A stretch of DNA of 64,000 nucleotides from Gynuella sp. (GTDB taxonomy: Bacteria > Pseudomonadota > Gammaproteobacteria > Pseudomonadales > Natronospirillaceae), in assembly GCA_028282465.1 (NCBI GenBank), contig JANQHX010000013.1:27642-91641 (forward strand), read 5' to 3'. The position numbers and the translations under genes are program-made. The notes beneath the pieces are model-generated. The model did no database searches and was not told the origin of the DNA. It was given only the letters and a program-made list of their open reading frames with translations. Each line of letters opens with the position of its first letter. Within the stretch, counting starts at the first letter, position 1. Of the stretch, positions 29,359 through 38,227 are shown in pieces.

Positions 29359-30533
29359 TGATGATGAAAATTTTTTTTCTGATACTCGGATTATTTATTT
29401 CTGAAGCATCTTTCTCCAGCGGGCCAACGAGAGAGCTGACGCCAGAGCAGGTTGGCTACTGTAATTCCGCTGATCCGGAAATAGCCAACACATCAGAATT
29501 ACTTCCTGACTTAGTATGCAACCCGAAGATACTCTCTTTAGAAGACAATTTAGATTTAGACTTAGAACCCGGAAAGTCTTATGAACTTGAGCTAATTTGC
29601 AGTTTTTACCCGCATTTAAGATCCTTGTACTTTAGCAACCTTGAACAAGAATTACCTCAGTGCATCTATTCGTTAGAAAACCTATTTAGCCTTAATTTTT
29701 TTATTGTTAAACAAGTGGACTTATCTGGATTAAACAACATATCTGAGCTCAAAGTACTGGGAATTTCTAACGCTAATATTGTCAAAGGAGTTCTATCACA
29801 TCCTAATCTTGAAACTTTCAGGCTTAATAGTGTAAAAAACCATGACTCTTTAACCATAGGCAAGTTAGCTTCCATAAGCGAAGTTACTATTTCAGGCTTA
29901 CCTAAACTGGAAAATATAGACAGATTTTATAATCTAAAAGATACAAAATGGTTAGATATTTCTGATCTAAGTGACCTAAAAGACCTTTCTGCATTAAAGC
30001 ACTTCACTAATCTAGAGCACCTGACAATCGGTAATATTTACCATGAGGTAAAGTTTCCTAAATTAGACAACCACCCTCACTTAGAAGATCTTCGCTTCCT
30101 CTTTTCGTATTTTAACTATCTGGAACAAATCAGCGAACTGCCAAACGTTAAAAACCTTAATATCAATAGTAAGTACCACACACTTACAGACATCAGCCCA
30201 TTATCAAACCTTACCAGTTTAGAAAAAATCAATGTAAATTGGCATAACATTATAGATTTCGCGCCTTTGGCCAATAACCCGAATCTTAAATATGTTGGTC
30301 ACGCCTGGGGAAATAATCAATTCTCGGATTTAACTCAGTTTTACGCTCAATCAAAGAGCAACGCTAAATTTTCAGATATTAAGCATCAGAGAATGCTCTA
30401 CTGTTCTCCAAGAAGTCGTGAAGACTATGACAATGGCAAGCGCTGCAACGAACAACAGAACAAGCATTGCAGTTTAATGAGCCCAGGACTTCTCCGTCAT
30501 CTCTGTACATTTTGGCATGATGATTGGTTTTAA
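29358..30533 (+). CDS. Exported leucine-rich-repeat protein, probable immunity protein
   Basis: The ATG at 29358 overlaps the effector stop by one base, giving 391 residues; a TTG at 29340 is less likely. The signal peptide is MMMKIFFLILGLFISEASFS. The mature protein is an irregular LRR solenoid (NLEHLTIGNI, LTSLEKINVN, APLANNPNLKYVG) with cysteines near both ends. It closes with a Cys-rich tail ending FWHDDWF. It is a paralogue of the 32058-33239 product. Export and tight coupling to the lipase gene suggest it blocks the effector in the periplasm. This is inference. Confidence 0.8.
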   Translation: MMMKIFFLILGLFISEASFSSGPTRELTPEQVGYCNSADPEIANTSELLPDLVCNPKILSLEDNLDLDLEPGKSYELELICSFYPHLRSLYFSNLEQELPQCIYSLENLFSLNFFIVKQVDLSGLNNISELKVLGISNANIVKGVLSHPNLETFRLNSVKNHDSLTIGKLASISEVTISGLPKLENIDRFYNLKDTKWLDISDLSDLKDLSALKHFTNLEHLTIGNIYHEVKFPKLDNHPHLEDLRFLFSYFNYLEQISELPNVKNLNINSKYHTLTDISPLSNLTSLEKINVNWHNIIDFAPLANNPNLKYVGHAWGNNQFSDLTQFYAQSKSNAKFSDIKHQRMLYCSPRSREDYDNGKRCNEQQNKHCSLMSPGLLRHLCTFWHDDWF

Positions 30534-32061
30534 CACTGTGATTGCCCATTCCATCAGTCTCAGAACTGCATCTACAGTTGCGGTAGACATCGACTACATA
30601 GAATTTCACCCAGCACCAGATGCAGAAATTTTGATAATCAACGATGACCTAACCCAATTCGTAGACGGAACAGACATGCATGGTTATCCGGATGAGCTAG
30701 ACAGCACATGTCTAAACATCACGACTTCGACAGACATCGACTATGCCATTGTGGCTTGCGACACAAATAATACCCCCAATAATCAAGACGGCAACTTAGA
30801 ACAACTGGATGACACTCAGGAAAGTGGAGAAGATTTTCACATTGGAGATACTTCCTCCATTTCAATAACTGTATCGCCAGTCCTGGCAGACGTAATTGTT
30901 CCAATTACTTTCTATGGCGATGGTGCTTTCGAGTTTAATGAAGCCATTGACCTAACAATCAATGTTGCAGACAACCTCGCAGAGGGTGATTTTCCTTCGA
31001 CTAGATTATTAATTGAAAACGATGATTTAGATTTACCGATGGTTGATGGAACTAATGTTGGAGTATGCCTTGATAACACAGAACAACAATTTAGCGACTC
31101 CCCTATTCTGGAGACTCTAGATAACATACTGCTCACGATTTTAAAAACCTTTGACGATACCAGCCCCAATCCAATGGGCTCAGCCTTTCCTCCAGGGCCA
31201 TACAGCACTACCGTGACCCAGTGTGATGTAACTCAAAAAGACCCTTACTATTTCGTTAGAAAGCCAGAAGCTGAAGACTTGTTAGAAGCGATAGAAGATG
31301 TTCAAAAAAAATACGATAACGCCAGTATTAAGAGCGCAAGCAACCAAGAATCGAAAGAATTTAGACAGCAATTGCTTTACATATTGGGGCTAAACGCTTT
31401 TGATTTAAGAAAACTCCATAGTTTTGGCGCCTGGGCCATGCTGACACATCTGGATTCAGTTATTGATTGGCTAGAAGAAGATGAAGGAGACGACGAAATA
31501 ATTTATCGCTCATTTAAATATATCAAGTCCGTCAGATCTTTATTGCTTAAATTAGAAGAGGAGTATCAATTTGATATCCAATGCACTGAGGATTGGTTAT
31601 ATCAGAACATCATATCACTTCTGAATGAGAGCCCCAGTGATATAAAAGCCAGCCTTTTATCACATATAAAAAATTCTAAATTCCGATCAGTCTATACTAG
31701 AAAGCTTAAAGAATGGCAAAAATATGTTACTAAGAAACCTAAGTACAGACGGTTTAAAGATGAAAACCAAAGGCTTATTCCACTTAAAGCATTTGTAGAG
31801 AACTGGCCAACATCCAAATGGGGAAATCCTCCAAAAACACTCCCGGCAATGGATTCCGAGTTCAATATCATTAAGCACGAAGAACATGGACACGAGCTGG
31901 TTTCAGTCGACCCTACAACAGTGAAAGGCAGCATCGGTTACTTTGCTGTTGCCTCACATAGTATTAGTCGAACTCGGGTTTATGGTATTAATCCGGATAT
32001 ATTTCGACATATCATAGACAGCACGCTAGAAAACGAAACCAAGATTTCGATAACAAAATGA
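30517..32061 (+). CDS. Chimeric ORF: Calx-beta fragment joined to an effector C-terminal remnant (probable decayed gene)
   Basis: 514 residues, starting inside the end of the LRR gene and with no signal peptide. Residues about 90-187 match the last Calx-beta unit of the giant lipoprotein (PITFYGD-FEFNEAIDL, MVDGTNVGVCLD). A 25-base identical DNA tract is shared at 21702-21726 and 30813-30837. From about residue 195 it matches the lipase C-terminus: DNILLTILKTFDDTSPNP versus DQLLLNILKEFDDTMPKP, and SIGYFAVASHSISRTRVY versus SINYLAIRSHSVSREKIY. The hydrolase core with GxSxG is absent. It is best read as a recombined remnant of a second effector gene. Whether it is expressed is unknown. Confidence 0.75.
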   Translation: MMIGFNTVIAHSISLRTASTVAVDIDYIEFHPAPDAEILIINDDLTQFVDGTDMHGYPDELDSTCLNITTSTDIDYAIVACDTNNTPNNQDGNLEQLDDTQESGEDFHIGDTSSISITVSPVLADVIVPITFYGDGAFEFNEAIDLTINVADNLAEGDFPSTRLLIENDDLDLPMVDGTNVGVCLDNTEQQFSDSPILETLDNILLTILKTFDDTSPNPMGSAFPPGPYSTTVTQCDVTQKDPYYFVRKPEAEDLLEAIEDVQKKYDNASIKSASNQESKEFRQQLLYILGLNAFDLRKLHSFGAWAMLTHLDSVIDWLEEDEGDDEIIYRSFKYIKSVRSLLLKLEEEYQFDIQCTEDWLYQNIISLLNESPSDIKASLLSHIKNSKFRSVYTRKLKEWQKYVTKKPKYRRFKDENQRLIPLKAFVENWPTSKWGNPPKTLPAMDSEFNIIKHEEHGHELVSVDPTTVKGSIGYFAVASHSISRTRVYGINPDIFRHIIDSTLENETKISITK

Positions 32062-33239
32062 AAGTACTAAAACCAACATTACTAGCCATCTTATTGATAG
32101 GATTAACCCTTAATACTCTGGCTACAGAAAGCTCAGCCGATAAGGCGTACGACTCAACCTGTGAATACTGGACTGAAGCAGAAGCCAACCTTCTGTTGCT
32201 ATTTGGTGACACCTGCCACGAAGGCATTACTTACATTGTGGAAAAGCGTCACTTCCTTTCAGATATAGAGTTTGATAAAAATAAAGAGTATGAAATCAAA
32301 AATCTTTGCTTACTGCACGGTTCCATTACTGGTTTAAACTTAGTGAACTATAGAGGCAATTATCCTACGTGCTTGGATCACATTAGATCAATTAGCCTTA
32401 CGGATTCTGGAAAAGTCAGTGTTAAAGTCTTTGAAACTTTACCAAACCTGATGCAAATATCTATAACTAATAGCGAATTAACAGGTACCTTTGACTTAGA
32501 AAATATTAAGCAACTATTTTTGACCAAGGTTGATTTGTCCCATGAATTTTCAATAAGTGAGAACGTCAAATTAGACATACTGAGCCTACGCAGTGTTTCT
32601 GGCACTAGTGATCTGACTATATTTAAAGATCAAACTAAGATTAAGAAGTTCAAGCTTTCTTGTTCCGATACTGGAACAATTTCTGATCTATCAGCGTTAG
32701 GCGAATTTCATAAATTAGAGAATCTTTCAATTAGCTGCTATGAACATCTCTTAAATTTCCCCGAGCTAAACAATCACCCAAACCTCTCGAAAGTAGCTAT
32801 GTCTGGGCAATTTGACTATTTCAATCAATTAAAAAATCTTACCGGTTTAAAAGAGTTAAAACTTTCTACCGCTAAGCTCATCACCGATCTCACCCCTCTA
32901 AAAAACGCTAATCTCCATTCAATCGAATACATGGATTTATCTGGCCAGGATATCGCCGATGTTACTCCACTTTCAGGACTGAAAACTTTAAATCGAGTTG
33001 AAATTGGCTATAAAATCCCGAGGCTAAATGACCTTACCAATTATTACTCTCAGGAGAATAGCAACGCAGATTTCGACCTATTTAGAAGGGACTTACTTTC
33101 TTGTTCACCAGAAACTAAAGAAGAGTATTTAGCAGGGCGACGATGTTCAGAAGTGCAGCAAAAGCATTGTGGTAAATACACAAATAGTGATCGTTGGCGA
33201 CGAAACTTTTGTGTCTGGTGGTATTCAGATTGGTTTTAA
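32058..33239 (+). CDS. Second exported LRR protein, probable orphan immunity protein
   Basis: 393 residues with a signal peptide (MKVLKPTLLAILLIGLTLNT). It has LRR-like repeats and a C-terminal Cys-rich tail ending WWYSDWF. It is clearly paralogous to the 29358-30533 product, with the same length, the same end motif, and SCSPETKEEYLAGRRC versus YCSPRSREDYDNGKRC. It overlaps the chimeric ORF by 4 bases (ATGA). The matching effector upstream has lost its catalytic part, so this looks like a retained orphan immunity gene. Confidence 0.8.
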   Translation: MKVLKPTLLAILLIGLTLNTLATESSADKAYDSTCEYWTEAEANLLLLFGDTCHEGITYIVEKRHFLSDIEFDKNKEYEIKNLCLLHGSITGLNLVNYRGNYPTCLDHIRSISLTDSGKVSVKVFETLPNLMQISITNSELTGTFDLENIKQLFLTKVDLSHEFSISENVKLDILSLRSVSGTSDLTIFKDQTKIKKFKLSCSDTGTISDLSALGEFHKLENLSISCYEHLLNFPELNNHPNLSKVAMSGQFDYFNQLKNLTGLKELKLSTAKLITDLTPLKNANLHSIEYMDLSGQDIADVTPLSGLKTLNRVEIGYKIPRLNDLTNYYSQENSNADFDLFRRDLLSCSPETKEEYLAGRRCSEVQQKHCGKYTNSDRWRRNFCVWWYSDWF

Positions 33240-33251
33240 ACCCTCATTACA

Positions 33252-33288
33252 AATACAATTGCCCTGATAGATAAGTGACAGAAAAGGA
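33252..33288 (+). promoter_or_regulatory. Leader/promoter element shared with 25763-25806
   Basis: This is the second copy of the ordered blocks AATACAAT, CCTGATAG, ATAAGTG and AAAAGGA, lying just upstream of the 33295 start codon. It suggests a duplicated promoter/leader at both ends of the effector module. Confidence 0.45.
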
Positions 33289-33294
33289 AAAACC

Positions 33295-33585
33295 ATGCAG
33301 AAATTAGTCAAAGGGAAGCGCTACAACTCAACACTAGCCAAGGAAAGTGTTGAAATAAATACCGATCATTTCTCAACTACCATCCAAGAAGAGTCTATGG
33401 AAGTAGAGATTCAACCATACCCAATTACAGGCTTGGTTTTACATGTTACTAAAAAAGGTAATTTCTTTGCTGTTACAAAAATTGCTGGAGAAGAGAAGGA
33501 TTTAATACCGCTATCACCAGAAGTGGTGAAGCAAGTGCTTGAAGCCGATGGTATTGAGGAGTGGTTAAATAACTATTTTCCATGA
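33295..33585 (+). CDS. Small hypothetical protein
   Basis: 96 residues after an AAAAGGA ribosome site; no signal peptide, membrane segment or recognised domain. The composition is acidic/mixed with a beta-rich middle (ITGLVLHVTKKGNFFAVTKI). It carries the same upstream element as the 25814 gene. It is the last rightward gene before the convergent DUF4150 operon. The function is unknown. Confidence 0.7.
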   Translation: MQKLVKGKRYNSTLAKESVEINTDHFSTTIQEESMEVEIQPYPITGLVLHVTKKGNFFAVTKIAGEEKDLIPLSPEVVKQVLEADGIEEWLNNYFP

Positions 33586-33765
33586 AATGGAAGCGTATTG
33601 CTCTTCATTCCTGTTCAGATTTTAAAGCCTTGGCTATTTTCATTCCCCTGAAGACATGTAATGAATATTTGCTTCATAAGTTCCCTCCTTAGAGGGAATA
33701 ACCATTCAATTCGCCTATTCTTACTTAAGTGATTGAAAAAAATGATGCCAATGGTGTTTTTTAGT

Positions 33766-34170
33766 TTACCCTAACACCAGCACTTTAGCTTGAGAGGGTA
33801 CTGACTGTATTCCTGCTGGATGGTTAGCGTTACTGCCATTATGGCCAAACATACAGGTCATAAAAATTGCGGGCTGTCCTTGTATTTTAACTTTAGAACT
33901 ACCTTTCTTTGGCTTGCACTCGCCTTTGTTCTTACTGGACATCACGCCTTTCATCGTGCCTGGTTCATCACCTGAAGACATAGTGATCTTCGACTTCATG
34001 GTAAAGGCAGCCGCGCCAGCAATTTTAACCTTGGTGGATACCCCACTACTTTGGGAAAGGCTACCCATGTTCGGGTAAGGTATTGGCACTACGGCATTAC
34101 CTACAGGCGTTTTACATACGTCTGGCATGGCCATTGTCATACCACCTGCTTTCGTTGAAACTGGAAACAT
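33766..34170 (-). CDS. DUF4150 PAAR-like spike-tip protein
   Basis: 134 residues in the DUF4150/PAAR-like family. It begins MFPVSTKAGGMTMAMPDVCK, with KTPVGNAVVPIPYPNM and the C-terminal MTCMFGHNGSNANHPAG. PAAR-like proteins cap the VgrG trimer and can carry cargo. This one has no extension, so it is a bare tip. It is the last gene of the leftward vgrG cargo operon, 17 bases after the DUF3540 gene. Confidence 0.88.
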   Translation of the reverse strand: MFPVSTKAGGMTMAMPDVCKTPVGNAVVPIPYPNMGSLSQSSGVSTKVKIAGAAAFTMKSKITMSSGDEPGTMKGVMSSKNKGECKPKKGSSKVKIQGQPAIFMTCMFGHNGSNANHPAGIQSVPSQAKVLVLG

Positions 34171-34187
34171 AAAGCTACTCCGTATCC

Positions 34188-35069
34188 TTAACCTAAATGA
34201 ATGCCTTTGCCGTCAATTCTTACGTTTTCTTTTGCTTGTAGATTGACTGAACCTGCCTGAACTAAATTATCTTTTTCAACAATGGTTCTAGAACGTTTGG
34301 TTTTCAGCTGACTTAATTGCTCAGCTTTACGATATACATTGATTGCAGACTCAACAATGCGTTTGGCTACCGTTTCAAGCTTACCGACCACGAGTTTGCT
34401 ACGCTCAATTGTGCCGTTAAAGGTTTCTCCAAACAGTTGAGTATTTTTAAGTTTCAACTGTGCCCTTTCGCTTTCAATTGAAATCTTTTCAGACTTTGTG
34501 ATAACGCCTTTTTTACCGGCAATGACCTGACTGGCTCCAGCATTCATACTTATATAATTGCTAGATTCCAGCTCAATAGCCTCCAAACTGGCGCATTTAA
34601 TTTTTTTACCGGAGACAAATTTGATTTCCCCTTCCGGGGCCATAAATGATAGGTCACCAGACGGAGTATAAATACGACTTTGGCCAGTAGAGGAGTCATG
34701 ATCAAATAACAAATGGCCGCTTTTGTCTTTGACCATTAACAACTCAGAAACCTTCCCATCTGATTTAGCAACTTTATTAATTCCCGCAATCGCACCACTT
34801 TGAGAGACAACAGACTGCAGCTTGCTTCTTGATTCTCCTAATAAGCCGATGATGAAGCACTGACCAATACCTGTGCCACTGATTAAAACTGTATCACCTT
34901 GCTGTAACTGAATATGAGCTGGAATAGCGAGTTGAGCGGATACATTTATGCTCGCTCCGTTGTGCTCCAATCTGACATAAATAGTTGAACCATCTACCTG
35001 TGTTACCTCAGCAGACTTGGTATAACTCTCCTGACTCCAGTCAGTATTAGGATGTAATGTATGTAGCAT
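34188..35069 (-). CDS. DUF3540-family T6SS-associated protein
   Basis: The start is placed at the ATG at 35069 because GGAG lies 6 bases before it; a weaker ATG exists at 35081. About 293 residues. An N-terminal small beta-barrel-like part (VSAQLAIPAHIQLQQGDTVL) precedes a C-terminal repetitive beta region ending in ENVRIDGKGIHLG. This resembles the gp5/VgrG-like beta-helix repeats. DUF3540 genes are regularly found between pentapeptide, DUF2169 and DUF4150 genes in T6SS loci. It may join the spike complex; this is inference. Confidence 0.8.
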   Translation of the reverse strand: MLHTLHPNTDWSQESYTKSAEVTQVDGSTIYVRLEHNGASINVSAQLAIPAHIQLQQGDTVLISGTGIGQCFIIGLLGESRSKLQSVVSQSGAIAGINKVAKSDGKVSELLMVKDKSGHLLFDHDSSTGQSRIYTPSGDLSFMAPEGEIKFVSGKKIKCASLEAIELESSNYISMNAGASQVIAGKKGVITKSEKISIESERAQLKLKNTQLFGETFNGTIERSKLVVGKLETVAKRIVESAINVYRKAEQLSQLKTKRSRTIVEKDNLVQAGSVNLQAKENVRIDGKGIHLG

Positions 35070-35083
35070 AATTTTCTCCATCT

Positions 35084-37279
35084 TTATTTACCAAAGCCTT
35101 CAGCTTTCAGTAATTCCTTATCAGTCTTTTGAACTTGATTAAGGTTTGCTCCTGTCCAATGAGCTTTACCCCCCTGAAGATTGTGTAATATTCCAAACTC
35201 CAGATTGGCATCCACAAAATAAGTATCTTTAACGTTAGCATGAGAGAAGTCAGAATAATTTAAAAGCGACTCCACAAATACGGTACTCTCGCAATTGGCT
35301 TCCACAAAACGGCATTCCGTTAAGTTGCTACGCCTTAGATTTGACCTATTGCAATTAGCTTGAAAAAAGGAAGCTTTATTAAAGTCCGTGTACTCCGCGG
35401 TGACTTGACTAAAGTTAGCACCTTCAAACTCCGCTAGCGCAAAGCCTGCTTCATTGGCTTTGCAGTGACTCAGATTAGCATTGGTAAAAGTTACCTGAAC
35501 GAAACTACTTTTATCTAGAGTAGAGCCGCTCAAGTTAGCATCAGTGAAATCTGAACCGGTGAAATCGCATTCTGATAGATCCAGCCCATTAAGATCGCAC
35601 CCAATAAAAGTGCATTCTCTGGCGATCACATGTTCAAAGGTTATCCTTTGGAAAGATATTGCTGAGAAATCTGAATTGACAATCTCAGCTTTTGAAAGGC
35701 TGATCGCGTTCAAGCTAGCACCAGATAATTCAACATGATCAATTTTGGTTTCGTCAAACTTCACATCTGAGATTTCAGATTCATCAAACTGAACATGAAC
35801 AAATTCAGAGCCGGTGAAATCACACCAGGCAATTTTTGCTTCTGAAAATACGGCGCCATTGATGTTGCTGCGAATAAAAGGATTATTTTGACAGCTCGAC
35901 TGGCTGAAATCAGTCTCAATACATTCTGCTTGAGTGAAATCTGATGCTTTAATAGTCGAGTTCTGAAATGATGTGTTACTCAGATTTGCTTCGATAAATG
36001 AACAACCTTCTATTTCAGTCTCAGCCAGGAACGCATTACCTAAATTAGCCTTATCAAAATTACAGTTGGTAAATGTTGAACCTTCAAACTGACAATCTGT
36101 TAAATCCATTTCCGTGAATTTGCAGTTGTCGAAAATAGCCCCTTCAAAAACTGCCTCGGCCAATGTCGTGCTGGTGAAATCCATATTCTCAAAACGAATA
36201 TGGCTAAGGTCGGCTTCGGTGAAGTCTGCGTTACTTAAGCGAGTCCCTTCAAAGGAGCTTTTTGCCAATCGAGCATCTTTAAACGAAGAGCCAGATAAAT
36301 CAGCACCATTCAGATTGCAGCTATAAAAATCGGCTTGGTCGTAGTTACTATTGGATAGGTTTTGCTGCTCTAGACTGCATTCAGAGAAATCAGCGTCCAC
36401 ATAATCGCCAAGGAACAGATCCCTACCCTGTACATTCATTCCTGAAACCCTTAACCCTGAAACACTTGCAGCGGTTAGGTTCAAATTGCGAGGTGACACA
36501 TGCTCAAACACGCACTGATCAATAGCTGTGGATTTAAGAGAGTATTCTGTAAACAACCCATCAATGAAGCTCACATCAGTCAACTTTGCTTCATCCAGAT
36601 TAATCCCACTAATCTGACAGTCCTGATGTTGAACATTTTTCCAGATACATTGCCCAGCCAATAAACCAACAATATCAGTCTGGACGATTTTTAAATCCTG
36701 TAGTCGACTGCGTTTTATACTGTTATTCAACAAAACTACATCTTTGAAAAGACTGTTTTCAATAGTCGCTTCAACGATCTCACAATTGGCGAAGTTAGTT
36801 CGATCAAATTCACAGCCTTTGATAGAAATCTCGGATAGATTCGCTTCTATAAATTCAGCGGTCTCTATCTTGCTGGTTTCAAACAAGCTTCCTTCGAAGT
36901 TAGCACCTGCGAACTTGGTTTTACCTGATTTAAACCCTGTAAATCCCTGAGACATTAATTCATCTTTAATATCGGCGGGTAAATCAGAATCCGCCAACGA
37001 AATATCTGGCTGCTCTTTCGTCGGCTCTGATTGAACACCATCAGTTAGATAACAGTTAATAAAACGACAATTCCGAAAGTTAGCAGAAGAAAAATCGGTG
37101 TTCGAAATTATGCAGTCTCTAAAAGTACTGTATTCGAAGTTAGCCTCTTTAAGCAGGTTATTTTGGAACAACACTGTATCAAAGGTTCGATTACTGAGAT
37201 CCTCACCAGATAAATCCAAATTGGCTATTAGGGGTAGCTCTTGACCTTCCCTTAAGGCTTTTACTGTAAGCTGATTCAT
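35084..37279 (-). CDS. Large pentapeptide-repeat protein
   Basis: 731 residues, almost wholly A(D/N)LXX/F-type pentapeptide repeats (ADLSHIRFENMDF, ANLSGSTLDKSSFVQV), predicting a long right-handed beta-helix. There is no signal peptide. The start codon overlaps the upstream pentapeptide gene stop (ATGA). In this T6SS cassette type, pentapeptide proteins occur next to DUF2169 and DUF4150. Their exact role is not settled; chaperone, cargo or structural partner are possible. Confidence 0.88.
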   Translation of the reverse strand: MNQLTVKALREGQELPLIANLDLSGEDLSNRTFDTVLFQNNLLKEANFEYSTFRDCIISNTDFSSANFRNCRFINCYLTDGVQSEPTKEQPDISLADSDLPADIKDELMSQGFTGFKSGKTKFAGANFEGSLFETSKIETAEFIEANLSEISIKGCEFDRTNFANCEIVEATIENSLFKDVVLLNNSIKRSRLQDLKIVQTDIVGLLAGQCIWKNVQHQDCQISGINLDEAKLTDVSFIDGLFTEYSLKSTAIDQCVFEHVSPRNLNLTAASVSGLRVSGMNVQGRDLFLGDYVDADFSECSLEQQNLSNSNYDQADFYSCNLNGADLSGSSFKDARLAKSSFEGTRLSNADFTEADLSHIRFENMDFTSTTLAEAVFEGAIFDNCKFTEMDLTDCQFEGSTFTNCNFDKANLGNAFLAETEIEGCSFIEANLSNTSFQNSTIKASDFTQAECIETDFSQSSCQNNPFIRSNINGAVFSEAKIAWCDFTGSEFVHVQFDESEISDVKFDETKIDHVELSGASLNAISLSKAEIVNSDFSAISFQRITFEHVIARECTFIGCDLNGLDLSECDFTGSDFTDANLSGSTLDKSSFVQVTFTNANLSHCKANEAGFALAEFEGANFSQVTAEYTDFNKASFFQANCNRSNLRRSNLTECRFVEANCESTVFVESLLNYSDFSHANVKDTYFVDANLEFGILHNLQGGKAHWTGANLNQVQKTDKELLKAEGFGK

Positions 37280-38226
37280 TTAAGCCTCTTATCCAGTTTG
37301 GTCATGGTGACATCTGCGCCTTGAAAATTAGTGTCTAATATTTTTGCCAAATAGAACTCTGCCTCATAGCAGTTTGCACGCAGAAAGCTTGTCTCCCATA
37401 AATTGGCCTCTTCAAAACTCGCTTTGAAGCAATTTGATTCTACTAATGTTGCACTAGATAGATCTGCTTCTGTGAATCTCGCTTCTGTGAAGTTAGAAGC
37501 ATTCAAATCTGACGCATTAAAATTGGTATTCGAAAAACTAGTATTAGCCATTTCGACAAAAGAAATATTACATTGGCTTAGATTCGCAAAGTCCCAACAT
37601 GATTCATTTGCTTTTATATAAGAAAGATTTGAAGCCACTAGGCTACAGCCATCACCAGCATTAGCTCTGGCAAGATTGCTGTTTTGGAAATTCACTTGCT
37701 GGCCATAGGCCGTACCTAATTGAATATCTTCAAAGCTACCATGACTGAAATCAGCAGCGTTTAAGATACTGGCATCAAGATTCAATGCCGTAATATTGCA
37801 GCCTTGAAATTTACTATTGCTAAGAGCAGACGCTGACAAATCAATCATTTCGCCTTCGGACGTTGAAAAGTCACAAAATTCCAAGTCAGATTCTGAGAAG
37901 TTAGCACCAGACAACTTACAACCTACAAATACGGCGTGTTTCGCTCTTATTTCATTGCAGTCGGATTGAACAAAAATGGCGTTGCTGCAATCTGAATTTT
38001 CTAGAATCGCTTGGTATAGATTGGCGCCTGTAAAATCAGAACCTTTCAAACTTGAACCAGTAAAATCTACTGATTCTAAAATTGCACCACTGAAATCCAT
38101 GAACTCCAGTTCAAGCTCTGACAGATCTAACCCGGTTAAATCTTCATCTTCGAAAGAATCACCTTGTGAAGCTTTTTTAAGTACAGACTCTCGAGTTAGC
38201 TCAATGAATTCATCATCAATTGCCAT
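37276..38226 (-). CDS. Pentapeptide-repeat protein
   Basis: 316 residues. A short N-terminal helix leads into pentapeptide repeats over nearly the whole length (LDLSELELEFMDFSGA, ANLYQAILENSDCSNA). It starts next to the DUF2169 stop and overlaps the following larger pentapeptide gene by 4 bases. The tight coupling suggests the two work as a pair with DUF2169. Confidence 0.88.
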   Translation of the reverse strand: MAIDDEFIELTRESVLKKASQGDSFEDEDLTGLDLSELELEFMDFSGAILESVDFTGSSLKGSDFTGANLYQAILENSDCSNAIFVQSDCNEIRAKHAVFVGCKLSGANFSESDLEFCDFSTSEGEMIDLSASALSNSKFQGCNITALNLDASILNAADFSHGSFEDIQLGTAYGQQVNFQNSNLARANAGDGCSLVASNLSYIKANESCWDFANLSQCNISFVEMANTSFSNTNFNASDLNASNFTEARFTEADLSSATLVESNCFKASFEEANLWETSFLRANCYEAEFYLAKILDTNFQGADVTMTKLDKRLK

Positions 38227-38227
38227 G

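Noticed and set aside
33681..33698. Small 6-bp hairpin between convergent genes
   Set aside because: Short stem and no T-run on either strand, so I do not call it a terminator.
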